Translations under genes and position numbers: made by a program
The notes under the pieces: model-generated
The model's input: only the letters and a program-made list of their open reading frames with translations
Told to the model about the DNA's origin: nothing
The model's database searches: none
Part shown: positions 62,566 to 64,000 of the stretch, piece after piece
How the letters are laid out: every line of letters starts with the position of its first letter
Position numbering within the stretch: the first letter of the stretch is position 1
Source of the DNA: Pseudomonas sp. URMO17WK12:I11
Lineage (GTDB): Bacteria; Pseudomonadota; Gammaproteobacteria; Pseudomonadales; Pseudomonadaceae
Assembly (NCBI RefSeq): GCF_007677725.1
Contig: NZ_VEDF01000012.1
Coordinates: 58,573-122,572 of the forward strand
Direction of reading: 5' to 3'
DNA: 64,000 nucleotides

Positions 62566-63257
62566 CAGCTGTGGCGGGGTCGACGATACAGCCAGGCGCT
62601 GAGCAGGCCCAGTGCGAGCCAGAACGCGGCGTTGGTCAGCCAGGAGGCGATCTTGAATTGGGTTTCGAGGGCTTCGGGTGCCAAGCTCTGGTGCACTTCA
62701 GGCTGCGGCGCGCCGATCAGGTGTGGCATCACCAGCAAGACGGCGCCCACGGCCTTGAGCCACTTGGGTGCGGCGAACACCAGCAGCGCCAGACCCAGCG
62801 CCGTAGCGGCTGCGGTGCCGATCCACCAGCTTTGGCGTTGGCCGAGATCGGCAGCAGCGGTGCCCGGCAATTCCGGTGGCAAGCCCAGCGTCGGTGCGAG
62901 GCAGAACACGGCGAAGCCTGCCAGCCCCCAGAGTGCACCGGTGCCGGTGCGGCTGGGTTCGCGCAAACTGTAGAGGGCGGCGAGGATCAAGGCGAAACCG
63001 ACTGCCACCACCAGGTTGGCACCCGTGGTGGAGAGCACGCGCTGCCAGCCGTCTTGCGGCGACCAGGCATCATGGCTATGGCCGTGGCCCTCTTCGGCGC
63101 TGTCGCCGTGGCTGTGGTGTTCAGCGACGGGTGCCGCGCTTTCATAGGTCTCGGCCTGCAGGATCAGCGGTGCGACCCAGAGGCTTTGCAGCAGGGTCAA
63201 CAGCAGGGCGGCGAGCAGGCCGCTGAACCCTGCGGTGCGGGCGATGCGTTTGAGCAT
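62565..63257 (-). CDS. cbtA: Cobalt transporter subunit CbtA
   Basis: This 230-aa inner-membrane protein has about five helices. After the first helix it carries a periplasmic or loop histidine cluster, EHHSHGDSAEEGHGHSHDAW (near residues 44-65), that would bind cobalt before transport. HHxH clusters and five helices are the known CbtA pattern. I chose the ATG at 63257 with GAGG upstream. It follows cbtB by only 7 bases. CbtAB replaces CbiMNQO-type importers in many Pseudomonas. Confidence 0.92.
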   Translation of the reverse strand: MLKRIARTAGFSGLLAALLLTLLQSLWVAPLILQAETYESAAPVAEHHSHGDSAEEGHGHSHDAWSPQDGWQRVLSTTGANLVVAVGFALILAALYSLREPSRTGTGALWGLAGFAVFCLAPTLGLPPELPGTAAADLGQRQSWWIGTAAATALGLALLVFAAPKWLKAVGAVLLVMPHLIGAPQPEVHQSLAPEALETQFKIASWLTNAAFWLALGLLSAWLYRRPRHS

Positions 63258-63264
63258 AACGACC

Positions 63265-63450
63265 TCAGTGGCAGGGGAAGGCGGCGCTGTGGCGGGTGTC
63301 GTGCGCGGCGTTGTGCACGGCTTCGATGTGAGAGAAGCCGGCAAAATAGACCAGGCACAGTCCCAGCAGGCTGGCGCCGATGGCGATGACCAGGCGCTGG
63401 CTGAGCGTGATGGGCGTGCTGATGCTGGTTTTGGCGCTGGTGGTGGGCAT
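63265..63450 (-). CDS. cbtB: Cobalt transporter subunit CbtB
   Basis: This 61-aa single-helix membrane protein is typical of CbtB (about 60 aa): helix at residues 18-38 (LVIAIGASLLGLCLVYFAGF) and a C-terminal histidine tail, HIEAVHNAAHDTRHSAAFPCH, likely to bind cobalt. It is the first gene after the cobalamin riboswitch. GAGG lies before the ATG at 63450. Confidence 0.92.
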   Translation of the reverse strand: MPTTSAKTSISTPITLSQRLVIAIGASLLGLCLVYFAGFSHIEAVHNAAHDTRHSAAFPCH

Positions 63451-63567
63451 GACGCGGTCCTCTACTTCGCTGTTGGGGGCAACGGGCGATGCTCAGGCGC
63501 GGCGGGGCGCGGGCGTGGTGTGCCCGAGGCCTGCAACAGCGCCCGCCCACCGCGGGTTGTTCATGGA

Positions 63568-63760
63568 CGCCAGGCCGGTCTCCGGGCTTGCGAGGAGGAG
63601 CGGGGCTCCCTGGCAAGCGTCACCTTCCCATGCCGTACGGCTGGCACAGTGGTTTGGACGCTTCGCTCGCTTACCGTTGCGGGGGCAGCATCGGCATTGT
63701 CTGGCCCCTGTGGGACCAAGACGCACCGATTTCCCGTTTCACCCCCGGGTGGGGGCACCT
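63568..63760 (-). promoter_or_regulatory. Cobalamin riboswitch for cbtB-cbtA-cobE-cobM
   Basis: Read on the minus strand, the leader shows the ordered conserved blocks of the AdoCbl aptamer: GGTGCCCCC at the 5' end, GTGAAACGGGAA, GCTGCCCCCGCAACGGTAAG, CCACTGTGCCAG, CATGGGAAGG and the B12 box AAGCCCGGAGACCGGCC. It lies about 120 bases upstream of cbtB. The expression platform probably includes the CGCTGTTG/CAACAGCG pair (63534-63541 with 63468-63475), which could sequester the initiation region. High B12 should switch off cobalt uptake. Confidence 0.93.
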
Positions 63761-63822
63761 GACGCAATGCGTAAGGAGAGCACGAGGCGATGATGCCGTC
63801 AATTACACATGCAAGTACCACT

Positions 63823-63885
63823 GCTCGCGCTCGCGCTTGCTCTTGCTCTTGCTCTTGCTCTTGCTCTTGGCTTTTGCTCTTGCTT
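63823..63885. repeat. Hexanucleotide microsatellite (CTTGCT-type)
   Basis: Seven or more CTTGCT units, with GCTCGC variants at the left end and one interruption near 63870, run directly into repeat copy C at 63886. The tract stands on the same side of the element as in copies A and B. Confidence 0.85.
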
Positions 63886-64000
63886 CTAAGCGCGCAATAG
63901 TCCAGACAACGCAAATCGCGACTTCAGGAGGCCGAGCGTAGGCGTCTGGAGGGCCCAGGGTGCGTAGCACCCCCGACGGCGTAGCCGGAGGACGCGAGCT
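63886..64000 (+). repeat. Dispersed hairpin-rich repeat, copy C (cut by window edge)
   Basis: It aligns without gaps to 321-435 in the same orientation and to 151-37 inverted. The run from GTCTGGAGGGCCC to the window end is identical to the other copies apart from one position in copy B. It keeps the GTGC-GTA-GCAC and GGC-GTA-GCC hairpins. The rest of the element lies beyond base 64000. Confidence 0.8.

Overview
The window looks like chromosome of a Pseudomonas putida-group bacterium (P. entomophila/P. mosselii-like). The reasons are strongly GC-biased codons and a set of markers typical of that group: the D-lysine dpkA/aminotransferase pair, a galactarate/glucarate operon, gntP-gntK-gntR, a MuxABC-OpmB (MdtABC) efflux operon, cbtBA behind a cobalamin riboswitch, and a lipopeptide-initiating NRPS. 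No tRNA, rRNA, prophage or CRISPR array was seen.

Left edge (1-2108): an outward-facing inverted pair of a 151-nt repeat with microsatellites between the copies, then an intact IS3-family element. A third copy of the repeat closes the window at 63886-64000, in direct orientation to the second copy. 2109-9338: an orphan SF1 helicase, the divergent sad/ptrR pair, the lipid A deacylase PagL, and a TonB-dependent siderophore receptor with a Fur-like site.

9396-18400 is the main accessory locus: an outer-membrane efflux lipoprotein, a LuxR-type regulator, and a divergent two-module NRPS (Cstart-A-T-C-A-T, no thioesterase). The adenylation codes read Leu, then Glu/Gln-like. This matches the first, unlinked synthetase of the split entolysin/xantholysin lipopeptide systems (EtlA/XtlA); the remaining synthetases should lie elsewhere in the genome.

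18504-25365: an OsmC-YcaO fusion protein, small lipoproteins and membrane proteins, a sorbosone-dehydrogenase-like lipoprotein, and a YeeE/YedE transporter. 25509-31950: sugar-diacid catabolism (FadR-type regulator, ketoglutarate-semialdehyde dehydrogenase, GarD, MFS importer, KdgD), with a shared candidate operator and Crc/Hfq-type A-rich motifs. 32378-37502: a glutamine-amidotransferase-like hydrolase, the D-lysine pair DpkA plus aminotransferase, and an HAAAP amino-acid transporter. 37675-49716: Tpx, the four-gene RND efflux operon and a MHYT-GGDEF-EAL protein. 49713-55576: small proteins, a solitary tyrosine recombinase, and gluconate uptake, phosphorylation and regulation with three GntR-type operators. 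55687-60852: a BdlA-like soluble chemoreceptor converging on a BvgS/EvgS-type hybrid kinase and its response regulator. 61068-63760: DUF1272, cobM, cobE, cbtA, cbtB and a cobalamin riboswitch.

All gene names rest on motifs, length and synteny read by eye. No database search was run.
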